DNA from: Aureliella sp046290675
GTDB lineage: Bacteria > Planctomycetota > Planctomycetia > Pirellulales > Pirellulaceae
Length of the DNA stretch: 64,000 nt
Direction: 5' to 3'
NCBI GenBank assembly: GCA_046290675.1
Contig: JBKAHA010000008.1
Coordinates: 186,001 to 250,000, forward strand
In this document: positions 17,326 to 25,981 of the stretch, piece after piece
Position numbering within the stretch: position 1 is the first letter of the stretch
Layout: the number at the start of each line of letters is the position of its first letter
Notes under the pieces: generated by a model
Database searches by the model: none
What the model was told of the DNA's origin: nothing
Seen by the model: only the letters and a program-made list of their open reading frames with translations
Translations under genes and position numbers: made by a program

Positions 17326-17979
17326 ATGTCCGATTTTTCAACCGTACGCGAGGTGATTCAACGACGAAAAACGACTAAGGTTCTCGCAGAGAAACCGATG
17401 GCCTACGAATCAAGCCGGCCGGCCTACTTGGACGGCCTCATCGAGGCAGCGGGCTGGGCTCCGTTTCATCGCGCCTGCGAGGAGCAGTACCGCGACGGGA
17501 GTGCCTTGGGAATTGAGCCGTGGCGATTCCATTGCCTCGACGCGTCCGTATGCCGGTCGTTGGCAGAGTGCCTACCGAAAGCCGAATCCGGCAAGATTCC
17601 TGCGATGCTTCGAGCTGCTGAGACCTTGATCCTGGCGACATGGTTGCCGAATAAGCCGATCGATCGGGAGACCCCCAAGCTTTTTGAAGCCACCCTGGGG
17701 AATATGGAACACATCGCGGCCGCATCAGCAGCAATCCAAAATCTACTTTTAGCGGCAACCGCACAGGGCATCGATAACTACTGGTCGAGTGGGGGAGTGT
17801 TGCGATCTCCTGCGATCTTTCAGAAGCTAGAGATCCCCCTCACGGAAATCCTGTTGGGAGCGATCTTTCTATTTCCGTCCGCAACGGAAAACGCCGAAGT
17901 GGTCGGCAGCAAGTTGCGGGACAAACGCAGCTCACCCAAGCACTGGACGCGTGATGTGCAGTTCTCGCTCGGAGAATGA
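17326..17979 (+). CDS. Nitroreductase family protein
   Basis: This protein of about 217 residues has the FMN-binding nitroreductase fold. The motifs are TVREVIQRRKTTKVL at the N-terminus, LIEAAGWAPFHRA, IEPWRFHCL, then MEHIAAASAAIQNLLLAATAQGIDNYWSSGG in the middle. The family reduces nitro compounds, quinones or flavins with NAD(P)H. ATG 17326 is preferred over the upstream TTG 17314, because TTG overlaps the palindrome's edge and adds only MRLW. The divergent pairing with hemP and the Fur-like site suggest iron-linked expression, possibly as a flavin-dependent reductase; that is inference. Confidence 0.85.
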   Translation: MSDFSTVREVIQRRKTTKVLAEKPMAYESSRPAYLDGLIEAAGWAPFHRACEEQYRDGSALGIEPWRFHCLDASVCRSLAECLPKAESGKIPAMLRAAETLILATWLPNKPIDRETPKLFEATLGNMEHIAAASAAIQNLLLAATAQGIDNYWSSGGVLRSPAIFQKLEIPLTEILLGAIFLFPSATENAEVVGSKLRDKRSSPKHWTRDVQFSLGE

Positions 17980-18064
17980 TGCGTCGATTTCTGGAGGTCA
18001 TTGACCTCTGCAGCGCTAAAGACGCACCAAGCATGGAGATAGCGAATCTGTCAGAAACCGCATG

Positions 18065-18091
18065 AAAAAACCGCTGGGTGTGGCCCAGCGG
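18065..18091 (-). terminator. Rho-independent terminator
   Basis: CCGCTGGG (18071-18078) pairs with CCCAGCGG (18084-18091) around a five-base loop. Read on the minus strand, the stem is followed by six T residues, which suits the gene that ends at 18131. On the plus strand it is followed by TTTT, so it may also stop nitroreductase transcripts. Confidence 0.85.
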
Positions 18092-18130
18092 TTTTCGGTT
18101 TTGTTGGTCTTGGATTGTTTAGAATTGCGA

Positions 18131-19369
18131 TTATGGAGTGACTGGTGACGCAGCGTTCGCATTAAAGCCATCGTCATCCGAAGAGATCGCAGCGATTGAA
18201 GCCGCAGCTCCCGCAAGGCCGATTAGCCCAGCGCCTCCGCCGCCGAATCCTCCACCGCCTCCGCCGAAGCCGCCGCCTCCACCAAAGCCACCAAATCCGC
18301 CAGCAGGCGATCCAGGGCCAAATCCGCCACCCATGGGCGGTGAAAGTGGTGAAGGAGCTCCGGCAACTGGGGTGCCGTCGACGATCATCGGTGCAGAACG
18401 GTCACGAATGACTTCTCGATATTCGTCCATCAGTGCTGGTGGGATCAAGCAGACGATCATGGTATCCGCGATGACTTCTTGGCGTCGCACAAAATGGACT
18501 CGCGATTTGTTGTTGTTGGTTAGAGGAGCGGAAACTTCTTCTGCGCCTTGGAATTCGACAACGTCAATAGAGTAGGCCGCGTGACCTGCTCGACCGGTCG
18601 CCACAATCGAGTTGACTCCAACTGGGACTCGGTCCGCTACGAAGTTACCTTCCTCATCGGAAACGGCTCCTGCAACAGGAACTCCATCCTTCAGAAATGC
18701 GATGTTGGTCATGCCCGGCATCGCAAGGTAGCTACGCTGAGGGATAACGACTTGTCCACGGACGCTGCCGTCAGCCATTCGCTGGACCTTGAAGCGGCTG
18801 AAGCGAGTTGGTACATCGAACTCCTGATCTTCCATGATTTCTGTTTCGTCACGGAAGTTCTCGACTTCAGCCTCGACTTGTTGGACCACGGCTTGCGAAT
18901 CAACCGAAGCAAGCGGTAACTGGTACGGAGCTGCGTTTGGCTCTAATGATTCGGTGACGAAGAAAGGAATCGCAGCGTACATAGTCGCCATCGAGGTAGA
19001 TGCAAAACTGTCGGCAGTCACGACCAGAGCCGCCAAGCCTTGCTGTACACCTTGGAAGACGACATTACCGTTCGCGTCAGGTCGAGCATCAACTCGTTCA
19101 CCTGTTGGCTGGATGAGAGAAACCAGCAATTCATCGTCGTCGTTAGCAACGAGACCAGCTGACTCGAGTGAAATGACAAGGTCGTTACCATTCATTTGGG
19201 CAACGAAATCCTCCGAAAGCCGTCGTTTTTCGCCCTGGATCAGCGCAACAGGTTGGGCTGAGGTCCAAACAAGACTTTCCATCATGACTGAGTTCTGAGC
19301 TCGCGCCATGCTGGTCGACAAAGCGACCATCGCGACCGCACAAAGAAATGAAAAACACTTTGTTTTCAT
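18131..19369 (-). CDS. Secreted protein with carboxypeptidase-regulatory-like domain and Gly-rich C-terminus
   Basis: ATG 19369 gives a classical signal peptide, MKTKCFSFLCAVAMVALSTSMARAQ (the frame continues upstream to 19396). The middle part (about residues 180-270) has GSVRGQVVIPQRS, VAGAVSDEEGNFVADRVPVG and NSIVATGRAGHAAYSIDV, the pattern of a Ig-like carboxypeptidase-regulatory domain. The C-terminus is a long GGFGGFGGGGG tract, then a small hydrophobic segment and an acidic end. It is probably exported and structural or cell-surface; no enzyme motif is seen. A strong terminator lies 40 bases downstream. Confidence 0.75.
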   Translation of the reverse strand: MKTKCFSFLCAVAMVALSTSMARAQNSVMMESLVWTSAQPVALIQGEKRRLSEDFVAQMNGNDLVISLESAGLVANDDDELLVSLIQPTGERVDARPDANGNVVFQGVQQGLAALVVTADSFASTSMATMYAAIPFFVTESLEPNAAPYQLPLASVDSQAVVQQVEAEVENFRDETEIMEDQEFDVPTRFSRFKVQRMADGSVRGQVVIPQRSYLAMPGMTNIAFLKDGVPVAGAVSDEEGNFVADRVPVGVNSIVATGRAGHAAYSIDVVEFQGAEEVSAPLTNNNKSRVHFVRRQEVIADTMIVCLIPPALMDEYREVIRDRSAPMIVDGTPVAGAPSPLSPPMGGGFGPGSPAGGFGGFGGGGGFGGGGGGFGGGGAGLIGLAGAAASIAAISSDDDGFNANAASPVTP

Positions 19370-19495
19370 AATGGAATCCGACTCAAAGTTGCGCAAATTC
19401 GTGAGGTTTGGGCGAAGCGTCAGCGCAGGTTGTGGCCAACGGTTGCTCCTAATTCTAGTTGCCCGATTCCCAAAGACTACGTTTTCGCACGCGTT

Positions 19496-22462
19496 TTAGG
19501 GGCTATTTTGAGCGGTCTGCAATATTCGAACGGTGCCATCCGGCTGCGTTTCTCGGATCAGCCCAGGCCCCAAGGCTGGTTTGTTTTGATTTGCCACATC
19601 GAGAATGGCTGTATTTTTGAGGTGATAGGTAGCCGGTGTTTGGAAAAAGATGGCTGGAGCTTTTAGCCTTGCATTCAGATTGGTATCCGAGGCAATCAAT
19701 CGGCATATAGAGGAATCGGTTTCCGCATTCGAGGACTGATTTACAGCACGTCGGTCCATTACAGCAATTCCTGCAGTCTCGTTCTGTGAGACGAGCCCCC
19801 CGTTCAGCTCGAGTTCACCTCCCAGAAGTACAATGCCGACTACCCCATGGCCTGTAACTCTGCATTCATTGAGCGTGACTGTGCCGACGTCACCATCTCG
19901 AACTGGCAAGTCGATGCGAACGCCGTATTCGTTGTCCTGGATTTGGCATTGATCAATCTGCGCCTGAGAATCAATGAGGTCGCAGCCGTATTCGTTGTCG
20001 ACCAGTTTTCCACCAATCATGAGGAAGCTGGATCGGTTCAGACCGACGACACCACGTTTCTTGCTTTCGCGAATCTCCACATCTTGCAACTCGACCGTCG
20101 AGCCTTCGCAGTAAATTCCAATCTCGCAGCTGTCGATCCGGGACAAGTCGGCAACGAGCAGCGACGTGCAGCTGAAACTTTCGATGCCGTGCATGAGGTT
20201 GGCTAGCTGGCAATTTCGGATTTCAATCTTCTCACTGCATTCCCGAGCCGAGATGCCTTTGCCGATTCCTCCCATACCGGTGAACGTGCAATCGCTCAAG
20301 CTCGCACCACACTCGGTCAATTCGACTGCCACAACGGGGTCCTCGCGAGCAATTTCGACGTTGGGAGAACGAAATCGAAAATCGCATTTCTCGATTTGGA
20401 GATCGAGAACTTTGGCGGCGGAAATGGCGGGGTGTTTCGCGGACAGGAAACGCGAATTCGAGACGGACACTCGGGCGCCTTCTCGTGCTTTGATGCAGTC
20501 GTAGGCTCGGGTCTCGACAATGCACCCGTCGATTTCCAACGCCCCATCGGTCTCGATTGTGTTGATATCTTCGCCATCGGCTCTGAGGGATATGTTCTTG
20601 AGCTTCAGTGAGGCTCCGTCAGCGACAGCGAATGCGGGTCCGTTCTCACCGATGATGACTATGTCTTCGCGGATCCCCTCACCCACGATTTCGACTTCTC
20701 GGTTAGCGACCTCCAGCTGGATGCGGTAGTTACCGGGAGCGACGAAGATGGTCGAACCGGACGGAGCTTCCGCGATCGCTTTGGCCAGTTCCCGGTGGGA
20801 ACCACTGCCCGAGGAATCGACCAGGATTTTGGCTGGAAACTCGGGCTGGGGATCTGGTGGTATTGGGGGTGAAGCTGTCTGCTGGGGCTGTTGGGATACG
20901 TCGTCTCGATTTGTGGCTCCATCGTCAAGCCTTGCTTGGCTAGAGGAGGAAGGTTCCGATGCCACCGGTTGATCGAAACCCTCAGTAAGGCCATCCGAGA
21001 TACGATTCCAAATGACGATGAAGCCGGTCGCCCCCAAAACGAACAAGAGTGCTAAAGCGACTGCGATCAGCCGATTGCTCTTAGGTTCGTTCACTGATTC
21101 GGATCGAATTGTCCGCTGCGTGTAGCGCGTCGTTCCGGAAATCGTGTTCGCATTGTCACGGCTCCGAATGGTCTTTTGACCATCAGGAAGCGACTCAATC
21201 ACGATGCTCTCGTTAGGCATAGTCGTGGTTGCCAAAACATTGTCGAGATCGTTGGCGAATTCCATCGCACTCGGGTAACGGTCTTGGACTTTCTTTGCGC
21301 AACACTTCGCGAAGATCGCGTCTAGCTCCGGTGGCAAAGATGGGTCAAGTTGGATCAAAGGCCTGGGCTCGCGACCACAAATTTGCTCGCGAAGCGCGTT
21401 GAAGTTCTTTGCCTGAAACGGAGGACGTCCGCAAAGGACCTCGTAGAAGATGACTCCCAGAGCCCATATGTCAGCGCGCCCGTCTAACCAATCGGCGCGA
21501 CCTGAAAGTTGCTCCGGCGACATATAAGCTGGGGTGCCGGCGACTTCGCCTTTGAGGTCTCGTTGGTCCTCTTCGAAAACCGCGAGACCGAAATCGGCAA
21601 CCCATGGTTCTCCTTCTGGATCGACCAAGATATTGGACGGCTTCAGATCGCGGTGGACGAGTCCGGCTTTGTGCGCGTGTGCGATGGCTCTGGCTATTTT
21701 CGACAGAGTCTGAATCGACCACGACAGTGGCAGCGTTTCCGGTTTTCGCATCAGCGAAAACAGAGTCGAACCTTCAATTAGCTTCTGTACGACGAAGGGC
21801 TGGCCCTCGGAAGTCGCGCCGACCTGAAGGACAGGAACGATTCCGCTCGCATCAATCTGGGCAGCGTTCCGCGCTTCCTGGATGTACTTGGCTCCGAGCT
21901 TCTTGTCCGAAAGGAGCGGGATCTTGATCGCCACTTGGCGGTCGAGCACGGTGTCTCTGGCCCTGTAGACGACACCAAAAGCCCCCTTTCCCAGCTCATC
22001 GAGGACCTCGAAGCCATCGATCTCGTGCACGCAATCCGTGGTCGTCTCCGATGCACTGAGCCCTTTGGCCGTCGTGCGGATGTGATCGCCAGGTGTACCC
22101 TCCGCGGCAGTCGCGAACGTGGGTTCACCATCGGATGTCATCTGCAGCCGATCTAGCTCTTCTGGTCGAAGCGTCTGCACTTGATCAGGCACTAGCGTCG
22201 AATCTTCGACGGCGGGCTCGCCAGCCAATCCGAGATCTCGCATCTCGGTGCCCAAGAGGTCTTCTGCATCGACGAAGTCATCCGTCGGAGCATCGATTAC
22301 GTCTGCGACTTCTTTGGGATCCGCCGGCTCCTCATCAACGTCGAATTCCAAGTCCTCTTCATCCGCTTGTGATTGGAGTTCATCGTCGTCTCGTGGTTCG
22401 TTCACAGTGGACGTAGCCTTGCTGATCAGCTGTAGAGTTTGGCGCCTTTGGACGCGGAGCAT
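19496..22462 (-). CDS. Serine/threonine protein kinase with extracytoplasmic beta-helix domain
   Basis: This 988-residue protein begins with an acidic segment (about 22-100). The kinase domain spans about 150-410: GKGAFG (158-163), VAIK with K180, HRDLKPSN (270-277), DFG (290-292) and GTPAYMSPEQ. One membrane helix follows at about 464-485 (LIAVALALLFVLGATGFIVIW), then a Ser/Pro-rich linker. A right-handed parallel beta-helix fills about 545-960, with many short repeats such as VEIVGEGIREDIVIIGEN, LEIDGCIVETRAYDCI and VQDNEYGVR-like turns. The layout suggests an outside sensor or ligand-binding region linked to a cytoplasmic kinase. The ligand is unknown. Two-domain kinases of this type are common in planctomycetes. 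Confidence 0.92.
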   Translation of the reverse strand: MLRVQRRQTLQLISKATSTVNEPRDDDELQSQADEEDLEFDVDEEPADPKEVADVIDAPTDDFVDAEDLLGTEMRDLGLAGEPAVEDSTLVPDQVQTLRPEELDRLQMTSDGEPTFATAAEGTPGDHIRTTAKGLSASETTTDCVHEIDGFEVLDELGKGAFGVVYRARDTVLDRQVAIKIPLLSDKKLGAKYIQEARNAAQIDASGIVPVLQVGATSEGQPFVVQKLIEGSTLFSLMRKPETLPLSWSIQTLSKIARAIAHAHKAGLVHRDLKPSNILVDPEGEPWVADFGLAVFEEDQRDLKGEVAGTPAYMSPEQLSGRADWLDGRADIWALGVIFYEVLCGRPPFQAKNFNALREQICGREPRPLIQLDPSLPPELDAIFAKCCAKKVQDRYPSAMEFANDLDNVLATTTMPNESIVIESLPDGQKTIRSRDNANTISGTTRYTQRTIRSESVNEPKSNRLIAVALALLFVLGATGFIVIWNRISDGLTEGFDQPVASEPSSSSQARLDDGATNRDDVSQQPQQTASPPIPPDPQPEFPAKILVDSSGSGSHRELAKAIAEAPSGSTIFVAPGNYRIQLEVANREVEIVGEGIREDIVIIGENGPAFAVADGASLKLKNISLRADGEDINTIETDGALEIDGCIVETRAYDCIKAREGARVSVSNSRFLSAKHPAISAAKVLDLQIEKCDFRFRSPNVEIAREDPVVAVELTECGASLSDCTFTGMGGIGKGISARECSEKIEIRNCQLANLMHGIESFSCTSLLVADLSRIDSCEIGIYCEGSTVELQDVEIRESKKRGVVGLNRSSFLMIGGKLVDNEYGCDLIDSQAQIDQCQIQDNEYGVRIDLPVRDGDVGTVTLNECRVTGHGVVGIVLLGGELELNGGLVSQNETAGIAVMDRRAVNQSSNAETDSSICRLIASDTNLNARLKAPAIFFQTPATYHLKNTAILDVANQNKPALGPGLIRETQPDGTVRILQTAQNSP

Positions 22463-22807
22463 TTCATTGGGGGAGCGGTCGGGTGTTCCCTCATTTTACT
22501 GCCAGTTGGAATGATCTGTACCATTCCGCCAATATTGGGCCCGTCCAAAACGAAAAGTCTGAAATGAAAACACCGCTACCGCCGCAATCGAGGTGACCAA
22601 ACGGCGACCGTAGATCGTTCGGAACTGAGCATTCTGGTCGGATTTACCCCGCGGCGAATAAAAACTGAAATTCTGGGTAACACGACCGGCAGTTGCTCGT
22701 ATGAGTCCGCAACAACACATTCATTCCCATGGTAATGCTGTTCAGGGCGGATGCAGCGCTAGCTTGGGTTGGTAGTTCAAGGTTGCTTTTAGAAAGCGAA
22801 GTAGGTC
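22463..22807. other. Intergenic region between divergent genes, no gene seen
   Basis: This 345-base gap lies between the divergent beta-helix kinase and a secreted protein gene. The minus-strand frame 22496-22720 has no motif or ribosome binding site and is rejected. Promoters for both genes are expected here but not resolved. Confidence 0.4.
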
Positions 22808-23755
22808 ATGAAGTTGAAAAAACACTGGTTCTGTATGCTGCTAGCGATGGTGATTACCTGCGGTCAGGCGCCATCTAGCAGTATTGCGGACGACGGTGAT
22901 GCAGACGCAAAGTTTGTCGTGCAGTTGGATTTGCGAGCGTTTCGCAAGACCGAGATTGGAAGCACTCTGCTGAATAGCATCGAGGCGATGGCGGCGCAGG
23001 AAATCGGCTCCGAGGGTGACGATGTCTTGGCGAAAGTGGAGGAAGCGGTCGGGTTCGATCCGCTGGAGGAGATTCAGTCGATTGTCATTCGCGGGAATGA
23101 CTTTGAATCGCCAGAAGACAATCTGGACATCATGATTCAACTGGGCGAAACAAGTGGCAATCTTGAGGGGCTGGCTCTCGCGGCCCCTGGATACGAATCG
23201 GAAGAGCATGGCAAATACACAATTCACCGTATGAGCGAAGGTGATATGGAAGCCTTTGCGACGATTCACACCGACTCGAAGGGTGATAAGTGCGTCGTCG
23301 CCACCACCAAGCGGTCGCGTCTGATGGACCTGCTCGAATCGATGGGTGGGAGATCAACAGGCAAGCGACTTGCCAGCGGCGTTTTTGCCCATGTCGAGCT
23401 GCTCAAGTTCCCGAAAGAGGTCTACGAACAAGATCAAGCTGCCAATGTGGTCCGAATGATCAAACGCTTGTACGTTGATGTTGGTCAAAAAGGCGATGAG
23501 CTCCAAGTCGACTTGGTTCTGGCAGCACAGAAGGAAAAGCAAGCCGAGCAAATCAAGCAGCTTGCCGACGGAGCGAAGGCGTTTGTAGGATTGTTCAAGG
23601 ATGAGATCGGAGATGACGAGGACGCACAGATGGTTTTGTCGTTGCTAGAGCGGCTCACTGTCGAGCGGGATGAAAAGCAAGTCAAAGTTCACTTCGCGGT
23701 ACCAGAGAGCATGGTGAAAGATCTATTGCACGAGGAAATGGATTTGTCCTTCTAA
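22808..23755 (+). CDS. Secreted protein of unknown function
   Basis: This 315-residue protein has a signal peptide (MKLKKHWFCMLLAMVITCGQAPSSSIA). The mature part is acidic, alpha/beta in pattern (FVVQLDLRAFRKTEIGSTLLNSIE, EIQSIVIRGND, KYTIHRMSEGD, CVVATTKRSRLMDLLESM) and ends in a charged helical region. I recognise no catalytic motif. The layout, in which a short strand is followed by a helix and then a pseudo-quantitative loop, resembles secreted proteins common in planctomycetes without known function. It precedes an ECF sigma factor gene by about 70 bases and may share its transcript. Confidence 0.7.
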   Translation: MKLKKHWFCMLLAMVITCGQAPSSSIADDGDADAKFVVQLDLRAFRKTEIGSTLLNSIEAMAAQEIGSEGDDVLAKVEEAVGFDPLEEIQSIVIRGNDFESPEDNLDIMIQLGETSGNLEGLALAAPGYESEEHGKYTIHRMSEGDMEAFATIHTDSKGDKCVVATTKRSRLMDLLESMGGRSTGKRLASGVFAHVELLKFPKEVYEQDQAANVVRMIKRLYVDVGQKGDELQVDLVLAAQKEKQAEQIKQLADGAKAFVGLFKDEIGDDEDAQMVLSLLERLTVERDEKQVKVHFAVPESMVKDLLHEEMDLSF

Positions 23756-23823
23756 AGCAAATCCTACCTCCGACGCGCTCTCCAATACTTCAACGGAAAG
23801 GCCAACTTCGTTTCATCGAATCA

Positions 23824-24486
23824 ATGGGATCGACGCATTCAATCTCGAAACAAGCTGGTTGGCCTAATCAACTTGCAAGGTCCGCTTTGACATCAAGTAA
23901 CTCATCTGAGCTTGATTCTGCCAAAGCGGATTCTGCATGCGCTAACATCGAGGAGCTTGCGGATCGGGCTCGGCAACGTGATGTGGCTGCGTTCGAAGCG
24001 TTGTACGCTCAGTTTTGGCCCCGTTTGACTCAGTTTCTTCGGATTCGCCTCAGAGGAACTCAGGTTGACCCAGAAGACGTCGCTCAAGAGGCCTTTGCGA
24101 AGGCTTGGGCTTCGATTGAGAGATTTGATGCCAAGCACCGATTTTCAACTTGGCTCTATACCATTGCGCTACGTACGGCCACCGATTCCCGCCGGAGGTT
24201 AACCATTGCTTACCAGCGTCGTGACGAGGTTGCGATCCGGGAGGAATCCCTTGATGGTGATTTGGTTGGACAAGCTGACGAAGTGGCAAACATATGGTCG
24301 ATAGCCAAGAATAAGCTCACCGCCGAACAGTACACGGTCCTTTGGTTGAGGTTCGGCGAAGATATGTCCATCAAGGAAGTGGCATCAGCGGTAAATCGGA
24401 CGCAGGTTGCGATCCGAGTGTTATTGTTCCGGGCACGGAAGCGGGTTCGAGAGTTCTGTGATGCATCAGGTCAGGAACCATCATGA
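23824..24486 (+). CDS. ECF-type RNA polymerase sigma factor
   Basis: This 220-residue protein has sigma region 2 at about 55-122 (FEALYAQFWPRLTQFLRIRL, DPEDVAQEAFAKAWASIERFD, FSTWLYTIALRTATDSRRR). Region 4 is at about 158-210 (LTAEQYTVLWLRFGEDMSIKEVASAVNRTQVAIRVLLFRARKRVREF). The first 45 residues are a low-complexity extension. Its stop overlaps the next start by four bases (ATGA, 24483-24486), so the downstream membrane protein is probably its coupled partner or anti-sigma factor. Confidence 0.92.
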   Translation: MGSTHSISKQAGWPNQLARSALTSSNSSELDSAKADSACANIEELADRARQRDVAAFEALYAQFWPRLTQFLRIRLRGTQVDPEDVAQEAFAKAWASIERFDAKHRFSTWLYTIALRTATDSRRRLTIAYQRRDEVAIREESLDGDLVGQADEVANIWSIAKNKLTAEQYTVLWLRFGEDMSIKEVASAVNRTQVAIRVLLFRARKRVREFCDASGQEPS

Positions 24487-25244
24487 AGCCAACTTCGTTG
24501 CTCGCCAAATTCTGGATTGATTTTTTTGCTGATGATCTAGCAGATCTACCTGCGTGGGTCCATCGTGCCGTAAAGGGCGATGTAGAACTGACGCGTCTAC
24601 TTCGTCAGCGATGCGAGCTGGAATCCGATCTAAGATCCCAGAGTGATGCTTGGTGCGAGTCAGCGCAGCCTGACGAAGCTCAGGTTTCTGGCGGGATTTC
24701 CTCGAAACGGTTCGATGAGATTTTGGCAACAGAGACTTCGGGTCAATCTCCGAATTCGCCGGTTTCAGGTCTTGATGAAAGCCAGTTGAAGCCATCGGGT
24801 GCACATCGTTCACGCACGGGGTACTGGGGTACCCTTGCCGTAGCGGCAGTAATTGTGCTTTCGCTGAGCTTGTGGTTCAGTGGTGCTTTCGATTCGTCAA
24901 ACGGGAATGTAGAGTTGGCCCAGGGAGAGACGATGCAAGACCCATCGGACGTTCAACAGGTGGACTTCAAGCCTATTCTCGCTACGGCTGCAGCATCCCA
25001 GCGAATGGCGGTGGCCGTCAAGGACTGCTCGGTTTCGTTCTTATCTCGAGTAGCTGAGGTCACGAATTCAGATGCCTTGGCTCTTCCACTTGCGGAGTCC
25101 GCCGCAATGATGAATGAGACGGCGGGTCAATGGAAAGAGAGCCCCAAGAAATTCGGGCTTGCGGTAGCTCGCCTGTTGGGCTCAGAACAGATTGCGGACG
25201 CTCAGACCCAGCCCGATTCAGTTGAACAAAATAACGCGCCGTAG
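24483..25244 (+). CDS. Single-pass membrane protein, probable anti-sigma partner
   Basis: This 253-residue protein is translationally coupled to the ECF sigma gene. It has a cytoplasmic part of about 110 residues, one membrane helix (YWGTLAVAAVIVLSLSLWFSGAF, about 111-132) and an extracytoplasmic part with LATAAASQRMAVAVKDCSVSF and SAAMMNETAGQWKESPKK. The topology and position fit an anti-sigma factor. No HXXXCXXC zinc motif is present in the cytoplasmic part, so it is not a typical ZAS anti-sigma. Its role is inferred from position only. Confidence 0.65.
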   Translation: MKPTSLLAKFWIDFFADDLADLPAWVHRAVKGDVELTRLLRQRCELESDLRSQSDAWCESAQPDEAQVSGGISSKRFDEILATETSGQSPNSPVSGLDESQLKPSGAHRSRTGYWGTLAVAAVIVLSLSLWFSGAFDSSNGNVELAQGETMQDPSDVQQVDFKPILATAAASQRMAVAVKDCSVSFLSRVAEVTNSDALALPLAESAAMMNETAGQWKESPKKFGLAVARLLGSEQIADAQTQPDSVEQNNAP

Positions 25245-25301
25245 TTGTGTGACTGGAAACGCAAGGACCGCAGGTGTGTCCGTGCGATTTAGGGCGAATG
25301 A

Positions 25302-25868
25302 CTATTCTTGGCAGGATGCTAGACACTTATTGGCGGCCTGCATGAACGCGTGAGCATGGCCGACAGACGCTTCAACTTCGTCCACATATCCATCTGCCGC
25401 AGCGGACCAGGCGCGGTTGACGTAACGCTCTCCGCTGGCGAATTCAGTCATGACTTCAGCGTAGGCGGTGTTACCGAATCGATTGGCGATGGTAGCTCGG
25501 CCGTCCGCGAATTCGGCAAAGTGGGGAACGCACTCACCGTCGATATATTCGAGCACCTCTTCGCAAGTCATCTCTTCGAGATCCGCGTGCAATTTGGCCA
25601 CCGCATTCGTTGCGTTGGCGAGGTGCTGCGTCACGGCGTTGAGTCCCGTTTCGGATGCGGAGTCTTCCGCGGACTTCGAGGCTTTGTCTGCCCGCAAGAT
25701 GAGTACTCCGATGATACCGATGACGAGCGCAGTACCGTAAAACAACCATGGAATGGTTTGCCAAGGCGCTTCGGTATTCTCCAGTCTCAGAACGCTAGCC
25801 AAGGATCCGCCAAGAAATCCAAGCCAGAGTAAAAGCTGTCCTGCAGCAAATGAAGATGTGAAATTCAT
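25302..25868 (-). CDS. Small membrane protein with two membrane segments and a helical domain
   Basis: From ATG 25868 (MNFTSSFAAGQLLL) this is 188 residues. Two hydrophobic segments lie near the N-terminus (LLLWLGFLGGSLASVL and IPWLFYGTALVIGIIGVLILRA). A cytoplasmic or periplasmic helical domain of about 125 residues follows, with LHADLEEMTCEEVLEYIDGECVPHFAEFADGR and VNRAWSAAADGYVDEVEASV. A GTG start at 25994 would extend it by 42 residues into the OPT gene, which is unlikely. It sits directly downstream of the OPT transporter gene on the same strand (113-base gap) and may be cotranscribed. I recognise no family. Confidence 0.65.
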   Translation of the reverse strand: MNFTSSFAAGQLLLWLGFLGGSLASVLRLENTEAPWQTIPWLFYGTALVIGIIGVLILRADKASKSAEDSASETGLNAVTQHLANATNAVAKLHADLEEMTCEEVLEYIDGECVPHFAEFADGRATIANRFGNTAYAEVMTEFASGERYVNRAWSAAADGYVDEVEASVGHAHAFMQAANKCLASCQE

Positions 25869-25981
25869 GGCACTTCTATTTCTGGGATTCAGTTCGTTTT
25901 GTGCAGTTTGTTTTGCAATGCGGTTTTTTAGGACTGGCCCAATAGCGAAAGGTCTCGGCGAAGTCTCGTGACGGAGGTGGG

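Noticed and set aside
18138..18575. Proline-rich plus-strand frame
   Set aside because: It is the reverse complement of the Gly-rich tail of the secreted protein gene; Pro runs on one strand are expected from Gly codons on the other.
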